A stretch of DNA of 64,000 nucleotides. It comes from Mycobacterium scrofulaceum (GTDB lineage: Bacteria > Actinomycetota > Actinomycetes > Mycobacteriales > Mycobacteriaceae). Within the stretch, counting starts at the first letter, position 1. Every line of letters starts with the position of its first letter. A program made the translations under genes and the position numbers. Location of the stretch: NCBI RefSeq assembly GCF_002086735.1, contig NZ_MVIJ01000016.1, positions 56,536 through 120,535 on the forward strand, read 5' to 3'. The notes under the pieces were generated by a model. The model was not told the origin of the DNA and searched no databases. It was given only the letters and a program-made list of their open reading frames with translations. Below are positions 1 through 9,611 of the stretch, one piece after another.

Positions 1-768
1 GTCGCCGACTACCGGGCGGTGACGGCGAAGCTGCTGGCCAGCTGCGAGGGCCGCACCCCCGCCCCCGAGCGCGCGGCGGCCTACATCGACTGGCTCACCG
101 ACACCGCGATCCGGGCCGAGCAGGCGGCCACGCAGGCTGCCGCCGCGGTAAGCGCGCACGGCGCGGCGCTGGGGGCCACGGTGCCGCCCGAGACCATCGG
201 CGCCAACCGCGCGCAGCGACAATCGCTCATCCTCGCGGACCCACTCGGTCTGGCCGGCCCGGCAATCGCCGACACCGAGGCCGACTACGAACGGATGTGG
301 GCCCAGGACGCCGCGGCCATGCACGCCTACGCCGGGGCATCGGCCGGCGCCGCGGTCCTGGCGCCGTTCGCGTTGCCGCCCGGCGGCGCGAGCCGGGACG
401 CGTGCGCCTCGAGGTCGGCGCCGGAGATCGTCTCGGCCGGAAGTCGGCTCATCTCCGCCGCACCCGGCGCGCTGCGCGCGCTGTCCCGTTCGCCGCTGGC
501 CACATTCGACGTCTCCCTCGCGGCGGCCACCTGCCCGCTGTCGAAGCTGAGCTCACTCACGGCGCCGTCCGGTGTCGCGATCGCCTACCTGAACGCGCTG
601 AACAAGGCGGCGGCGCTGCGCTGCCTTGTGCCCGACCGGCACGGTGTTCGCGGCGCCGCGATCTCGGTGCGCGTCGGCCGCGCAACCTCGCTCGGCGCGT
701 TGTCGGTACCGCCGGGCTGGTCGGCGGCCGCGGTGCCCATGGCCGTCTATCGCGGGACGGTCGCGTAG
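1..768 (+). CDS. PPE family protein, PPE-SVP type (5' end outside window)
   Basis: The frame is open from base 1, so the start lies upstream; 255 residues are visible. The first 110 or so residues match the end of a PPE domain: a helical stretch with TAIRAEQAA, then ATVPPETIGANRAQ, and MWAQDAAAMHAYAGASA, a PPE-domain hallmark. The C-terminus has GRATSLGALSVPPGW, the SVP signature of the PPE-SVP subgroup. The part between domain and SVP motif is short, so this is a small member. PPE proteins usually pair with PE proteins and leave by type VII secretion; any PE partner would lie outside the window. It converges with the amidotransferase gene, 5 bases away. Confidence 0.9.
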   Translation, partial: VADYRAVTAKLLASCEGRTPAPERAAAYIDWLTDTAIRAEQAATQAAAAVSAHGAALGATVPPETIGANRAQRQSLILADPLGLAGPAIADTEADYERMWAQDAAAMHAYAGASAGAAVLAPFALPPGGASRDACASRSAPEIVSAGSRLISAAPGALRALSRSPLATFDVSLAAATCPLSKLSSLTAPSGVAIAYLNALNKAAALRCLVPDRHGVRGAAISVRVGRATSLGALSVPPGWSAAAVPMAVYRGTVA

Positions 769-773
769 CCGAC

Positions 774-1508
774 TCAGCGCGCGCCCGCGGCATACGACCG
801 CGCGGCGTCGACGATCGCCGCGAAGAGGCGCACGTCGTCGAGGGATTGCTCCGGATGCCATTGCACCGCAAGCACAAACGGTGCGCCGGGCAGCTCCAGC
901 GCCTCGACCACACCGTCGGGGCCCCAGGCGCTGACCATCAGTCCCTCGCCGACTTTGTCGATCGCCTGATGGTGGTAGCACGGCGCGGCGGTGGACTCCC
1001 CGACCAGCGCGGCCAGCCGGCTGCCCGCCGCGGTGCGCACCGGCAACCTGGTGAACACCCCGTTGCCGGCCCGGTGCCCGTCGTGCCCGAGCACGTCGGG
1101 CAGGTGCTGGTGCAGGGTGCCGCCGAGCGCCACGTTGAGCACCTGCGCGCCGCGACAGATGCCCAGCACCGGCAGGCAGCGGTCCAGCGCCCCGCGCAGC
1201 AAGGCGAATTCCCAGGCGTCGCGATCCGGTCGCGGCTGGTCGGTGCTCGGATGCGGCTGCTGGCCATATGCGGCGGGGTCGACGTCGTAACCGCCGGTGA
1301 TCACCAGCGCGTCCAGGTTGTCGAGCACCGCGCCGACGGTTTCGGGGTGCACCGGCTGCGGCGGTAGCAGCACCGCGGCCCCGCCGGCAGCGACGACGCC
1401 CTGGAAGTAATCCGCGGGCAGGTAGCCCGCCGGGATGTCCCAGATCCCGGTCTGCACCCGCTCCAGGTACGAGGTCAGGCCCACCACCGGGCGCCCAGAG
1501 GCGTTCAC
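774..1508 (-). CDS. Class I glutamine amidotransferase, PuuD-like (Rv2859c type)
   Basis: Predicted peptidase C26 (gamma-glutamyl-GABA hydrolase) family enzyme of 244 residues. The nucleophile elbow VLGICRGAQVLN places the catalytic Cys near residue 118. ITGGYDVDP lies before it, and QWHPEQS supplies the catalytic His and Glu. In PuuD this fold hydrolyses gamma-glutamylated amines in polyamine breakdown; the substrate here is unknown. I chose GTG at 1508 because GGAAAGGA precedes it and conserved sequence (RPVVGLTSYLE) starts just after. A GTG at 1601 in the same frame would add 31 unconserved residues. M. tuberculosis has a glutamine synthetase-like gene (glnA4) beside this one; none is seen here. 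Confidence 0.88.
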   Translation of the reverse strand: MNASGRPVVGLTSYLERVQTGIWDIPAGYLPADYFQGVVAAGGAAVLLPPQPVHPETVGAVLDNLDALVITGGYDVDPAAYGQQPHPSTDQPRPDRDAWEFALLRGALDRCLPVLGICRGAQVLNVALGGTLHQHLPDVLGHDGHRAGNGVFTRLPVRTAAGSRLAALVGESTAAPCYHHQAIDKVGEGLMVSAWGPDGVVEALELPGAPFVLAVQWHPEQSLDDVRLFAAIVDAARSYAAGAR

Positions 1509-1685
1509 AAGCCGAGCATCCTTTCCGATCGTGGCTCCCGCGCATCGGCCGGCGCGCTGAGCAGCCGCTCGGCGCCGGAGGTTTCCGGCTCCGCTGGACA
1601 CGGTACAGCGGCGGGCCGATCAGCGCCGCGCGCGAGGCGTCGGCAATCGGATTGCGGCGGTTGAGCTTTGAAACACCAACCGGGA

Positions 1686-2246
1686 CTACCAGGTGCTGGT
1701 GCGCAACACGATCTCGGCGGCCAGCTGTGCCGTCGACTCCTGCACCGTGCGCCGCCCCAGGTGCACCACACGGTATTCCGCGTAGACGTACTGCTGGCTG
1801 GCGCGTGCCACCGCCCGTGCGGCCGGCGAGCTGACCAGGACGGTGGTGCCGATCTCCACCGGCGGACAGTGTTCGTCACGCACCACGCCGTCGCGGTCCA
1901 CCGCCCGCGGATGGCCGCGGTCGATCACCACCAGGCCGACGAACCGGCCCAGCTTGGTCGCCGCCAACTCCCAGGCCAAATCGCCGCCGGCGCGGTCGCC
2001 GACCACCACGGCCCAGCCGATCCCCAGTGCGTCGAGGATGCCGACCACCGACTTGGGGGTCAGGCGCGGGTCGAGACCGATGACGACCGTCCGCAGCGAA
2101 GCCGTGTGCAGCCGCTCGCAGACCGCGTCGTACGCGGCGGGCGCGCGCTCCTCGTCACCCAGGATGACGACCACGACGCCCTGCTCCGGACCGGCCACGG
2201 CTACCGGGACGGGGAATCCGTCGAGCGTGGTCATCATGGAGGGCAT
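1686..2246 (-). CDS. Alpha/beta-hydrolase-like protein, function unknown
   Basis: The product has 186 residues with a Rossmann-like or hydrolase-like alternation of beta strands (GVVVVILGDE, TVVIGLDPR, WAVVVGDRAG, VGLVVIDRG). The region around GDRAGGDLAWELA sits where a hydrolase would have its nucleophile elbow, but the expected GxSxG is replaced by GDRAG, so catalysis is doubtful. It may be a truncated or non-catalytic member of the alpha/beta hydrolase superfamily. It lies between cobQ and the amidotransferase on the same strand, with 120 bases to cobQ. Start ambiguous: ATG also occurs at residues 4 and 5. Confidence 0.7.
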   Translation of the reverse strand: MPSMMTTLDGFPVPVAVAGPEQGVVVVILGDEERAPAAYDAVCERLHTASLRTVVIGLDPRLTPKSVVGILDALGIGWAVVVGDRAGGDLAWELAATKLGRFVGLVVIDRGHPRAVDRDGVVRDEHCPPVEIGTTVLVSSPAARAVARASQQYVYAEYRVVHLGRRTVQESTAQLAAEIVLRTSTW

Positions 2247-2366
2247 CTACGCACGCTACAGCCGATCGGCCCGCACGCGCGACGAAATCTTGAATCCTGT
2301 GCGCGCGCAACGGGTTTTGCACCACCGTAAATTCGACCGTCGAACGTGCACATACCGGCGAACGCC

Positions 2367-3878
2367 CTACGGCCGCAACTGCGTTGCGATGTGCGGCCGG
2401 CGTGGCGGCGGACCGTCGAGCAGGCCGAGGACGGCGTCGACGTCGAGATGCGAAGTCAGCAGATCGGCGATCACGTCCAACTGCGCGTCGCGTCGCGCGG
2501 CGACGTCGGTGTCGGCGGCCACGAACCCGGCGCGGCCGGCCGCGGCCGCGACCCGGGTGAGCCATGCGCGCCGGAAGTCGTCGTTGTCGAGCAGGCCGTG
2601 CCAGTGCGTACCGAACACCGCGCCGCGCCGAAGGCCGTGCGGCTGGCAGTCGCGCCCGCCCTCCGCGCCGAACCAACTCTCCTCCGCACACCGCGACACC
2701 CGGCCGTGATGGATTTCGTACCCGGCGACCGGCCGTGGCCACCGGCGGAGAACTTTGGTCTCGCCGAACGTGATATCGGCGTCCAGCAACCCCAGCGCGG
2801 CGACTTCGCCGGCCCCGGATTCGACGGTGTCGTCGATGCGCCGGCACAGCATCTGAAAGCCCCCGCAGATGCCCAGCACCGGCTTGCCGGCCGCGGCGTG
2901 CGCGGTGATCGCGCCGGCCAGACCACGATCGCGCAGCCAGGCCAGGTCGGCGACGGTCGATTTGCTGCCGGGGATCACGACCAGGTCGGTGTCGGCCAGG
3001 TCGGCGGGGTCGGCGCTCCAGCGCACCATGACACCCGGTTCGCACGCCAGCGCCTCCACGTCGGTGGAGTTGGAGATCCGCGGCAGCCGGATCGCGGCCA
3101 CCCGCAACCACTCGCTCCCGCGCGGTGGTGCCGGGGCGCCGACGACGCGGCTCGCCACCACCGACAACGAATCCTCGGCGTCGAGCCACAGCTCGTCCGC
3201 GTGGGGCAGCACCCCGTAGGTCGGGCGGCCCGTCATCGCATGCAACTGCCGCAGTCCGGGTGCCAGCAGCGCGGGGTCGCCACGGAATTTGTTGACGACG
3301 AAGCCGGCGATCAGCGCTTGGTCGTCGGGCTCGAGCACCGCGACCGTCCCGAAAAGATGGGCCAGCAGCCCGCCGCGGTCGATGTCGCCGACCAGGATCA
3401 CCGGCAGGTTCGCCGCCCTGGCCAGGCCCATGTTGGCCAAATCCGTCGCTCGCAAGTTGATTTCGGCGGGCGAACCGGCCCCCTCACAGATGACGGCATC
3501 GAATTCGTCACGCAGGGAGGATAATTCGTCCGCGACGATCCCCGCGAGTCGGTCGCGGTGCCGCACATAGCTTGCCGCCGTGACTGATTCGGCGAGCTGG
3601 CCCCGGATCACCAGCTGCGACGTCCGGTCGCTGCCCGGTTTGAGCAGGATCGGGTTGAACCGCACGCTGGGCTGCAGCCCGGCCGCCCGGGCCTGTAGCG
3701 CCTGGGCCCGCCCGATCTCGCCGCCCTCGACGGTGACCACCGAATTGTTGGACATGTTCTGCGCCTTGAACGGGGCTACCCGGATGCCGCGCCGTGCCAG
3801 CAACCGGCACAGGCCCGCGACCACCACCGACTTGCCGGCGTCGGAGCTGGTGCCGGCGACCAGCAGCGCGCCGCTCAT
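2367..3878 (-). CDS. cobQ: Cobyric acid synthase CobQ
   Basis: ATP-dependent amidation of adenosylcobyrinic a,c-diamide at four side chains, using glutamine, in late adenosylcobalamin synthesis. The product has 503 residues. The N-terminal P-loop-like domain opens with [17 protein letters not shown] and continues with [11 protein letters not shown], a CobQ hallmark. [11 protein letters not shown] and VGDIDRGG follow. The C-terminal GATase-1 domain (about residue 255 on) has [10 protein letters not shown] with the nucleophilic Cys, and a late GTHWHGLL segment carrying a His. Other cob genes are absent nearby, so the neighbourhood is not a cobalamin cluster. MapB lies 100 bases upstream, separated by a strong hairpin. 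Confidence 0.96.
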   Translation of the reverse strand: MSGALLVAGTSSDAGKSVVVAGLCRLLARRGIRVAPFKAQNMSNNSVVTVEGGEIGRAQALQARAAGLQPSVRFNPILLKPGSDRTSQLVIRGQLAESVTAASYVRHRDRLAGIVADELSSLRDEFDAVICEGAGSPAEINLRATDLANMGLARAANLPVILVGDIDRGGLLAHLFGTVAVLEPDDQALIAGFVVNKFRGDPALLAPGLRQLHAMTGRPTYGVLPHADELWLDAEDSLSVVASRVVGAPAPPRGSEWLRVAAIRLPRISNSTDVEALACEPGVMVRWSADPADLADTDLVVIPGSKSTVADLAWLRDRGLAGAITAHAAAGKPVLGICGGFQMLCRRIDDTVESGAGEVAALGLLDADITFGETKVLRRWPRPVAGYEIHHGRVSRCAEESWFGAEGGRDCQPHGLRRGAVFGTHWHGLLDNDDFRRAWLTRVAAAAGRAGFVAADTDVAARRDAQLDVIADLLTSHLDVDAVLGLLDGPPPRRPHIATQLRP

Positions 3879-3913
3879 CCTATAGCGGTGTTCGCCGGGC
3901 CCCGCCCGGCCAC

Positions 3914-3963
3914 CAGTCGCAAAATCGCACTCTTTCGGGCCGAATCATGCGATTTTGCGACTG
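3914..3963 (-). terminator. 16-bp perfect hairpin between mapB and cobQ
   Basis: The arms agtcgcaaaatcgca and tgcgattttgcgact are exact reverse complements with an 18-base loop; a flanking C-G pair makes a 16-bp stem. It begins 15 bases beyond the mapB stop on the minus strand and ends 35 bases before the cobQ start. The AT-rich centre of the stem is unusual in this DNA. No clean T-tract follows. It could terminate mapB transcripts, attenuate cobQ, or be a copy of a dispersed palindrome. Confidence 0.55.
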
Positions 3964-3978
3964 CTCGCGGGAGCAGCG

Positions 3979-4836
3979 TCACGGCAGCGTCAGGATCTCG
4001 ACGCCGGTGTCGGTGACCAGCAGGGTGTGCTCGAACTGCGCGGTCCACTTGCGGTCCTTGGTGACCACCGTCCAGCCGTCGTCCCAGATCTCGTAGTCCA
4101 GGCCGCCGAGGTTGATCATCGGTTCGATGGTGAACGTCATCCCGGGCTGCATGATCGTGGTGACCGAGGGCTGGTCGTAGTGCAGCACGACCAAGCCGTT
4201 GTGGAACGTGGTGCCGATGCCGTGCCCGGTGAAGTCGCGAACCACGTTGTAGCCGAACCGGTTCGCGTACGCCTCGATGACGCGGCCGACCACCGAGAGC
4301 GCCCGCCCCGGCTTGACGGCGTTGATCGCGCGCATCGTCGCCTCCCGGGTCCGCTCGACGAGCAGCCGGTGCTCCTCCGCGACGTTGCCGGCCAGGAAGG
4401 TCGCGTTGGTGTCGCCGTGCACGCCGTCGATGTAGGCGGTGACGTCGACGTTGACGATGTCCCCGTCTTCGATCACGGTGGAGTCCGGAATGCCGTGGCA
4501 GATGACCTCGTTCAGCGACGTGCAGCACGACTTCGGAAAGCCTTTGTAGCCCAGCGTCGACGGGTAGGCACCGTGGTCGACCATGTACTCGTGGGCGATC
4601 CGGTCCAGCTCGTCCGTCGTCACCCCGGGCGCGACCGCTTTGCCCGCCTCGGCCAGCGCGCCGGCCGCGATCCGGCCGGCGACGCGCATTTTCTCGATCA
4701 CCTCCGGTGTCTGCACCCACGGCTCGCTGCCCTCGCGAACGCTTGACTTCCAGGCGTATTCCGGACGGGGGATGCGACTGGGCACCGGCAGAGTCGGGGA
4801 CAACTCTCCGGGGGCAAGCGCGGTGCGAGCGGGCAT
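3979..4836 (-). CDS. mapB: Methionine aminopeptidase, type I (MapB)
   Basis: Removes the initiator methionine from nascent proteins. The product is 285 residues, the same as I recall for M. tuberculosis MapB. The pita-bread fold metal ligands are visible: two Asp in [16 protein letters not shown], His in [10 protein letters not shown], Glu in FTIEPMIN and Glu in QFEHTLLV. The N-terminal extension of about 40 residues contains a proline-rich stretch ([14 protein letters not shown]), typical of actinobacterial type Ic enzymes that bind the ribosome exit region through a PxxP-like segment. It stands alone or heads a short transcript. Confidence 0.97.
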   Translation of the reverse strand: MPARTALAPGELSPTLPVPSRIPRPEYAWKSSVREGSEPWVQTPEVIEKMRVAGRIAAGALAEAGKAVAPGVTTDELDRIAHEYMVDHGAYPSTLGYKGFPKSCCTSLNEVICHGIPDSTVIEDGDIVNVDVTAYIDGVHGDTNATFLAGNVAEEHRLLVERTREATMRAINAVKPGRALSVVGRVIEAYANRFGYNVVRDFTGHGIGTTFHNGLVVLHYDQPSVTTIMQPGMTFTIEPMINLGGLDYEIWDDGWTVVTKDRKWTAQFEHTLLVTDTGVEILTLP

Positions 4837-4912
4837 GGGGCCAGCTTAGCGACGCTCACCGGGCGGCGCCGTCGCCCAGCCGATAGATTCGGGGGCCGCT
4901 TCTTCTGCGGGC

Positions 4913-5512
4913 TCAGGGCCGGCGTACCAGGTTCACCCGGCCGCGGATCAACGAGCGCCGCGGGCCCCGGATGATCACCGAGCCGCACACCACCCGTCCG
5001 GTCAGCACGACGTGCGGGCGGCCTTCGCCGGGCGCATCCTTGCGGCGATCGCTGGCGCTGCCCACATAGACCTCCACGTCGTCGATCGACGCGCTGGCGC
5101 CGTCGGGCAGCCTGATCTCCACCGATCCGAACCGCATGTCGAGTTCGATGACCACCACCGGGCCCGCGAACCGGGCCTTGGTGAGGTCGAGTTCGATCGA
5201 GCCCAGCCGGCGCACCAGCGCCAGGCGGGTGGGTACCGTCCACTCCCCCCGCCGTTTGAGTGAACCGGCCCAGCCGCGCAGCTCGACCCGATCGGCCGCC
5301 GAGGTGACGATCGCGCCCGGCCCGGGCAGGTCACCGACGAGCCCGTCCAGCTCTCCCCTGGTGCGCGCGTAGGACACCTGCGACGAGCGCTGCTCGAACT
5401 CCTCGATATCGATCAGCCCGAGCGCGACGGCATTGTGTAGTCGCCGCATCGTGCCGTTGCGGTCGGCGTCCGAGATCCGCAGCGCAACCATGTCGCCGCC
5501 GATATCCGTCAT
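4913..5512 (-). CDS. DUF1707 domain protein (Rv2862c type)
   Basis: This 199-residue protein starts with a DUF1707 domain: ALRISDADRNGTMRRLHNAV, then GLIDIEEFEQRSSQVSYART and DLDGLVGDLP-like residues ending near residue 65. DUF1707 is a short helical domain found near the N-terminus of many actinobacterial membrane or signalling proteins. The rest is a beta-rich C-terminal part (GSIELDLTKARFAGPVVVIELDMRFGSVEIRLP) resembling the cell-wall-active antibiotics response or adhesin-like repeat fold. No membrane segment is visible. Function unknown. It lies 76 bases downstream of mapB. Confidence 0.85.
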   Translation of the reverse strand: MTDIGGDMVALRISDADRNGTMRRLHNAVALGLIDIEEFEQRSSQVSYARTRGELDGLVGDLPGPGAIVTSAADRVELRGWAGSLKRRGEWTVPTRLALVRRLGSIELDLTKARFAGPVVVIELDMRFGSVEIRLPDGASASIDDVEVYVGSASDRRKDAPGEGRPHVVLTGRVVCGSVIIRGPRRSLIRGRVNLVRRP

Positions 5513-5556
5513 GTTCGCAATTTACCGCTGAAGCGGCCCCGCGCTTGCGAGTGGCG

Positions 5557-7374
5557 CTAGGCGAGGAAGTCCGGCGGCAGCGACTCGAACATCACCTTGG
5601 TCATCCGGACCGCGTACTCCGAGCTGCCGCCCCCGACGATCAGCGAGGCGAAGGCCAGGTCGCCGCGGTAGCCGGCGAACCAGGAATGCGATCCGCCCGG
5701 GAACTCGGCCTCACCGGTCTTCCCGTAGACCGCGCCGCAGCCGGCGATCTCCTTGGCGGTCCCGTTGGTCACCACCAGCCGCATCATCGGCCGCAGGGCG
5801 TCCACCATCTTCGGGCTGATCGGGGTGGTGTCGCCCTGAACCGCGGTCGGCCGGCCCGCGATGAGCTGCGGCGTCGGGGTCTTGCCGGCCGCGACGGTCG
5901 CCGCCACCAGGGCCATGCCGAACGGGCTGGCCAGCACCTTGCCCTGGCCGAAGCCGTCTTCGGTGCGCTCGGCGAGATCCACCGTCGGGGGCACTGACCC
6001 GGTCACCGTGGTGATGCCGTCCACGTCATAGTCCAGCCCGATTCCGTACCGGCTGGCCGCCTGCGTCAGACCGCGCGGCGGCATCTTGCTGCTGAGCTCG
6101 GCGAACGTGGTGTTGCAGGAGCTGGCGAACGCCCGCGACATCGGCACCACCCCGAGGTCGAAGCCACCGTAGTTGGGGATGGTGCGGTGCCCGATATCGA
6201 GATGGCCCGGGCAGCCCAGCATGGTGTTGGGGGTCGCCATGTCGCGGTCGACAGCCGCGCCCGCGGTCACCATCTTGAACGTCGACCCGGGCGGGAACAG
6301 GCCGGTGGTGGCGATCAGGCCGTCGGCGTCGGCGCCCCCGTTCTGCGCGATCGCCAGGATCTCGCCGGTCGACGGCTTGATCACGACCATCATCGCCTTG
6401 CCGCCGCGGGTGTCCACCGCGCGCTGGGCCGCGTTCTGCACCACCCGGTCCAGCGTGATGGAGATCGACGGCGCCGGTGACCCCGGCACCTCGTGCAGGA
6501 CTTCGACTTCGACACCGTTCTGGTTGACGCTGACCACCCGCCAGCCCGGCTCGCCGTCGAGCTGGTCGGCGACGGCCTTCTTCACCTCGGTCACCACCGC
6601 GGACGCGAAATGCGGGTCGGTCGGCAGCATCTCGGGCTGGGGGGTCACCACGACGCCGGGCAGCCGGCCGATGGCCGGGAAGACCTTGTCGTTGTCGTCG
6701 GGATGCAGCGTCACCAGGTCCACCGGCTGGGTCGCCGAGCTGGCCTGCTCGGCGAGCAACTGCGGGTCGTTCAGCACGCCGTTGAACGGGTGCAGGACGT
6801 CGACGATCGCGTGCGCCGTCCCGATCAGGGCGGTCCCGGATCCGGCCTGGGTGGCGTCCAGCGTGTAGTGGTACAGGTAACCCGGCACCAGCACGTCGCT
6901 GCCGCCGAGCTCGTTTACCGACGCACGCCGCGGCGCGTCGGCCCGCAACGCGAACGTCTGATGTTCGCCCAGCTTGGGGTGCAGGCCGGTGCTGGTCCAC
7001 CGGACCTGCCAGCGCCCCTCGTCGCGCGCCATTTTCAGCTGCCCGTCGTAGGTCCACGTCCGGTTCTTGGGTAGGCGCCAGCTGAAGCGGTAGCCGACGG
7101 TGCCGGTGTCCTCGGCGTACTTGGCGTTGAGGATCTGCGTGTCGAGGTGACTGGCCTGCAGCCCCGCCCATGCCGCGTTGAGCGCTTCGCGGGCGTCGTT
7201 GGGGCTGTCGGTCAGCTGCGCGGCCGTCGCGGTGTCGCCGACGGCCAGGGCGCCGAAGAACTTCTCGGCGGCCGGGCCAGGACCGTCGGGTCGCGGCGTG
7301 CAGCCGGACAGCGCGATCGCCGCGAGGAGCAACAGCCCTGAGGCAGCCATGACCAGTGGGGTTTTTGTGACCAT
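5557..7374 (-). CDS. Penicillin-binding lipoprotein (Rv2864c type, class B)
   Basis: Peptidoglycan transpeptidase-like lipoprotein of 605 residues. The signal peptide ends in a lipobox, LSGC, with Cys25 as the lipidated residue. An NTF2-like MecA_N domain follows (EKFFGALAVGDTATAAQL), then a dimerisation region. The transpeptidase domain has all three motifs: STFK in PPGSTFKMV, SCN in FASSCNTTF, and KTG in YGKTGEAEFPGG. I chose the ATG at 7374 because the lipoprotein signal begins there; the frame stays open far upstream but that part is not protein-like. In M. tuberculosis toxin-antitoxin genes lie between this gene and the GNAT gene; here only 143 bases separate them. Confidence 0.95.
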   Translation of the reverse strand: MVTKTPLVMAASGLLLLAAIALSGCTPRPDGPGPAAEKFFGALAVGDTATAAQLTDSPNDAREALNAAWAGLQASHLDTQILNAKYAEDTGTVGYRFSWRLPKNRTWTYDGQLKMARDEGRWQVRWTSTGLHPKLGEHQTFALRADAPRRASVNELGGSDVLVPGYLYHYTLDATQAGSGTALIGTAHAIVDVLHPFNGVLNDPQLLAEQASSATQPVDLVTLHPDDNDKVFPAIGRLPGVVVTPQPEMLPTDPHFASAVVTEVKKAVADQLDGEPGWRVVSVNQNGVEVEVLHEVPGSPAPSISITLDRVVQNAAQRAVDTRGGKAMMVVIKPSTGEILAIAQNGGADADGLIATTGLFPPGSTFKMVTAGAAVDRDMATPNTMLGCPGHLDIGHRTIPNYGGFDLGVVPMSRAFASSCNTTFAELSSKMPPRGLTQAASRYGIGLDYDVDGITTVTGSVPPTVDLAERTEDGFGQGKVLASPFGMALVAATVAAGKTPTPQLIAGRPTAVQGDTTPISPKMVDALRPMMRLVVTNGTAKEIAGCGAVYGKTGEAEFPGGSHSWFAGYRGDLAFASLIVGGGSSEYAVRMTKVMFESLPPDFLA

Positions 7375-7488
7375 TGGTACAGATGTTATGAAGTATGGCT
7401 GCCGCATGGGTATCGACACACCGAGATCGGATCGTGATCCACGCCGGCGATCGCCCGAGCGCCCGGCCAGCCGCGCGTTCGCCGCCCA

Positions 7489-7508
7489 GCGCCCGGCCAG
7501 CCGGGCGC
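7489..7508 (-). terminator. GC hairpin after the GNAT gene
   Basis: gcgcccggc and gccgggcgc are exact reverse complements separated by two bases, 9 bases beyond the GNAT stop codon on the minus strand. No T-run follows. The left part of the motif (agcgcccggccagccg) also occurs 30 bases away at 7458. A GC-rich stem without a U-tract is common at mycobacterial gene ends. Confidence 0.4.
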
Positions 7509-7517
7509 GCGGGCGCG

Positions 7518-8372
7518 TTAGTCCAGCAGCACGGTCGCGAAGTTGCCCACCTCGGCGAAGCCCACGCGGGCGTAGGCGGCGCGGGCCACCGTGTTGAAGC
7601 TGTTCACGTAGAGACTGGCGGTGCGCCCGCTCCCGACGACCACGGCGGCCACCGTCGCGGTGCCGGCGGTGCCCAGGCCCAGCCCGCGCCACTCGGGGTG
7701 CACCCACACCCCTTGGATCTGGCCGACGCGCGGCGACTGCGAGCCGACTTCGGCCTTGAAGACGACCTGGCCCTGCTCGAAGCGCGCCCAGGCGCGGCCG
7801 GCCGCGATCAGGCTGGCCACCCGCCGCCGGTATCCCCGACCGCCGTCACCGATCCGGGGGTCGACGCCGACCTCGCCGATGAACATGTCCACGGCGGCCA
7901 CCAGATAGGCGTCCAGCTCGTCCGGCCGGACCTGGCGCACTCCGGGGTCGATCTCGCAGTCGGGGTGGCGTGACAGCGCCAGCAGCGGCTGGTGGTCGCG
8001 CACGTCTCGCGCCGGGCCCCACGCCGACTCGAGCCGCTCCCACATCCGCATCACCAGGTCGGCCCGGCCGACCAGCGAAGAACATCGGCGCGCCCCGCTC
8101 ATCGCCTCGTCGGCGAAGGCGTCCATGTCCTCCGGCGCGCCGCGCAGCGGGATCAGGTTGGCGCCGGCGAAGCACAGCGACTCCTGCGCGCCGCGCAGAG
8201 TCCACAGCTCCCCACCGATGGAGTTGGGTTCGATGCCGTGATCCGCCACCCGGGCCGCCACCATGCACGACCCGACGGGATCCTCGTCGAACACGCGCCA
8301 GACGGCAGCGGCGTCGCGCACCACGGACACCCGTCGCTCACCGACAAGGCGGAAGAGGGGCGGAGCCGACAT
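7518..8372 (-). CDS. GNAT-family N-acetyltransferase (Rv2867c type)
   Basis: The 284-residue product has a C-terminal GNAT domain. The acetyl-CoA pyrophosphate-binding motif is VHPEWRGLGLGTAGTATVAAV, with VWVHPEWRGLGLG carrying the Q/R-x-x-G-x-G/A pattern. Beta strands and the late NTVARAAYARVGF motif (motif B) follow. The N-terminal half (about 140 residues) is a DUF4081-like domain with SCMVAARVADHGIEP, as in mycobacterial two-domain GNAT proteins. The substrate is unknown. It follows ispG on the same strand after 56 bases and may be co-transcribed with it. Confidence 0.92.
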   Translation of the reverse strand: MSAPPLFRLVGERRVSVVRDAAAVWRVFDEDPVGSCMVAARVADHGIEPNSIGGELWTLRGAQESLCFAGANLIPLRGAPEDMDAFADEAMSGARRCSSLVGRADLVMRMWERLESAWGPARDVRDHQPLLALSRHPDCEIDPGVRQVRPDELDAYLVAAVDMFIGEVGVDPRIGDGGRGYRRRVASLIAAGRAWARFEQGQVVFKAEVGSQSPRVGQIQGVWVHPEWRGLGLGTAGTATVAAVVVGSGRTASLYVNSFNTVARAAYARVGFAEVGNFATVLLD

Positions 8373-8428
8373 CTGACGAACTCTCTGTGTTGCGAACTAA
8401 AGGACTTGCAAGAGGGAACCGGCCCCCA

Positions 8429-9595
8429 TCAGCTTACGGTCACGATCGGCGAACCGCTGGATGTTGTGTCAGGACCGTGATCGGTCCCCATCTCCGAGGC
8501 CAGCCGCATGGCCTCCTCGATCAGCGTCTCCACGATCTGGGCTTCCGGCACGGTCTTGATCACCTCGCCGCGAACGAAGATCTGCCCCTTGCCATTTCCC
8601 GACGCCACACCCAGATCGGCCTCGCGCGCCTCCCCCGGGCCGTTCACCACGCACCCCATCACGGCGACCCGCAGCGGCACGTCGAGCCCGTCCAGCCCGG
8701 CGGTGACCGCGTTGGCCAGGGTGTACACGTCGACCTGCGCGCGACCGCAGGACGGGCAGGACACGATCTCCAGCCCGCGCGGCCGCAGGTTCAGCGACTC
8801 GAGAATCTGGATGCCGACCTTGACCTCTTCGACCGGCGGCGCGGACAAGGACACCCGGATGGTGTCCCCGATCCCCCGCGACAGCAACGCGCCGAAGGCC
8901 ACCGCGGACTTGATGGTGCCCTGGAACGCCGGGCCGGCCTCGGTGACGCCGAGGTGCAGCGGGTAGTCGCACTGGGCGGCCAGCTGCTCGTAGGCGGCGA
9001 CCATCACGACGGGGTCGTTGTGCTTGACGCTGATCTTGATGTTGCCGAAGCCGTGCTCCTCGAACAGCGACGCCTCCCACAGCGCGGACTCGACCAGCGC
9101 CTCCGGCGTGGCCTTGCCGTACTTCTCCATGAACCGCTTGTCCAGCGAGCCGGCGTTGACGCCGATGCGGATCGGAATCCCGGCCGCGGCGGCGGCCTTG
9201 GCCACCTCGCCGACCCGGCCGTCGAATTCCTTGATGTTGCCGGGGTTCACGCGCACCGCGGCGCACCCCGCGTCGATGGCGGCGAAGATGTACTTCGGCT
9301 GGAAGTGGATGTCGGCGATCACCGGGATCTGGCTGTGCCGCGCGATCTCGGCGAGCGCGTCGGCGTCCTCCTGACGCGGGCAGGCCACCCGGACGATGTC
9401 GCAGCCGGCGGCGGTCAGTTCCGCGATCTGCTGCAGCGTCGTGTTGACGTCGTGGGTCTTGGTGGTGCACATGGATTGCACCGAAATCGGATAGTCGCTA
9501 CCCACCCCGACGTCGCGGACCATCAGTTGGCGCGTCGGGCGCCGGGGGGCGAGCGTGGGCGCCGGAGCGTCCGGCATGCCCAGGCCAACAGTCAC
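8429..9595 (-). CDS. ispG: 4-hydroxy-3-methylbut-2-en-1-yl diphosphate synthase IspG
   Basis: The penultimate MEP-pathway enzyme converts MEcPP to HMBPP using a 4Fe-4S cluster. The 388-residue product is full length. The TIM-barrel part contains [17 protein letters not shown] and [15 protein letters not shown]. The cluster cysteines are in [14 protein letters not shown] (two Cys, CxxC) and [13 protein letters not shown] (third Cys), with the Glu nearby as fourth ligand. The gene follows rip1 after 16 bases, and dxr lies upstream of rip1, so two MEP enzymes share one minus-strand run. Confidence 0.98.
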   Translation of the reverse strand: MTVGLGMPDAPAPTLAPRRPTRQLMVRDVGVGSDYPISVQSMCTTKTHDVNTTLQQIAELTAAGCDIVRVACPRQEDADALAEIARHSQIPVIADIHFQPKYIFAAIDAGCAAVRVNPGNIKEFDGRVGEVAKAAAAAGIPIRIGVNAGSLDKRFMEKYGKATPEALVESALWEASLFEEHGFGNIKISVKHNDPVVMVAAYEQLAAQCDYPLHLGVTEAGPAFQGTIKSAVAFGALLSRGIGDTIRVSLSAPPVEEVKVGIQILESLNLRPRGLEIVSCPSCGRAQVDVYTLANAVTAGLDGLDVPLRVAVMGCVVNGPGEAREADLGVASGNGKGQIFVRGEVIKTVPEAQIVETLIEEAMRLASEMGTDHGPDTTSSGSPIVTVS

Positions 9596-9611
9596 TGTCT
9601 TGATTCCCTAA

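Noticed and set aside
3879..3978. Cobalamin riboswitch upstream of cobQ
   Set aside because: The region is only 100 bases, with a simple hairpin and no cobalamin-box-like sequence.
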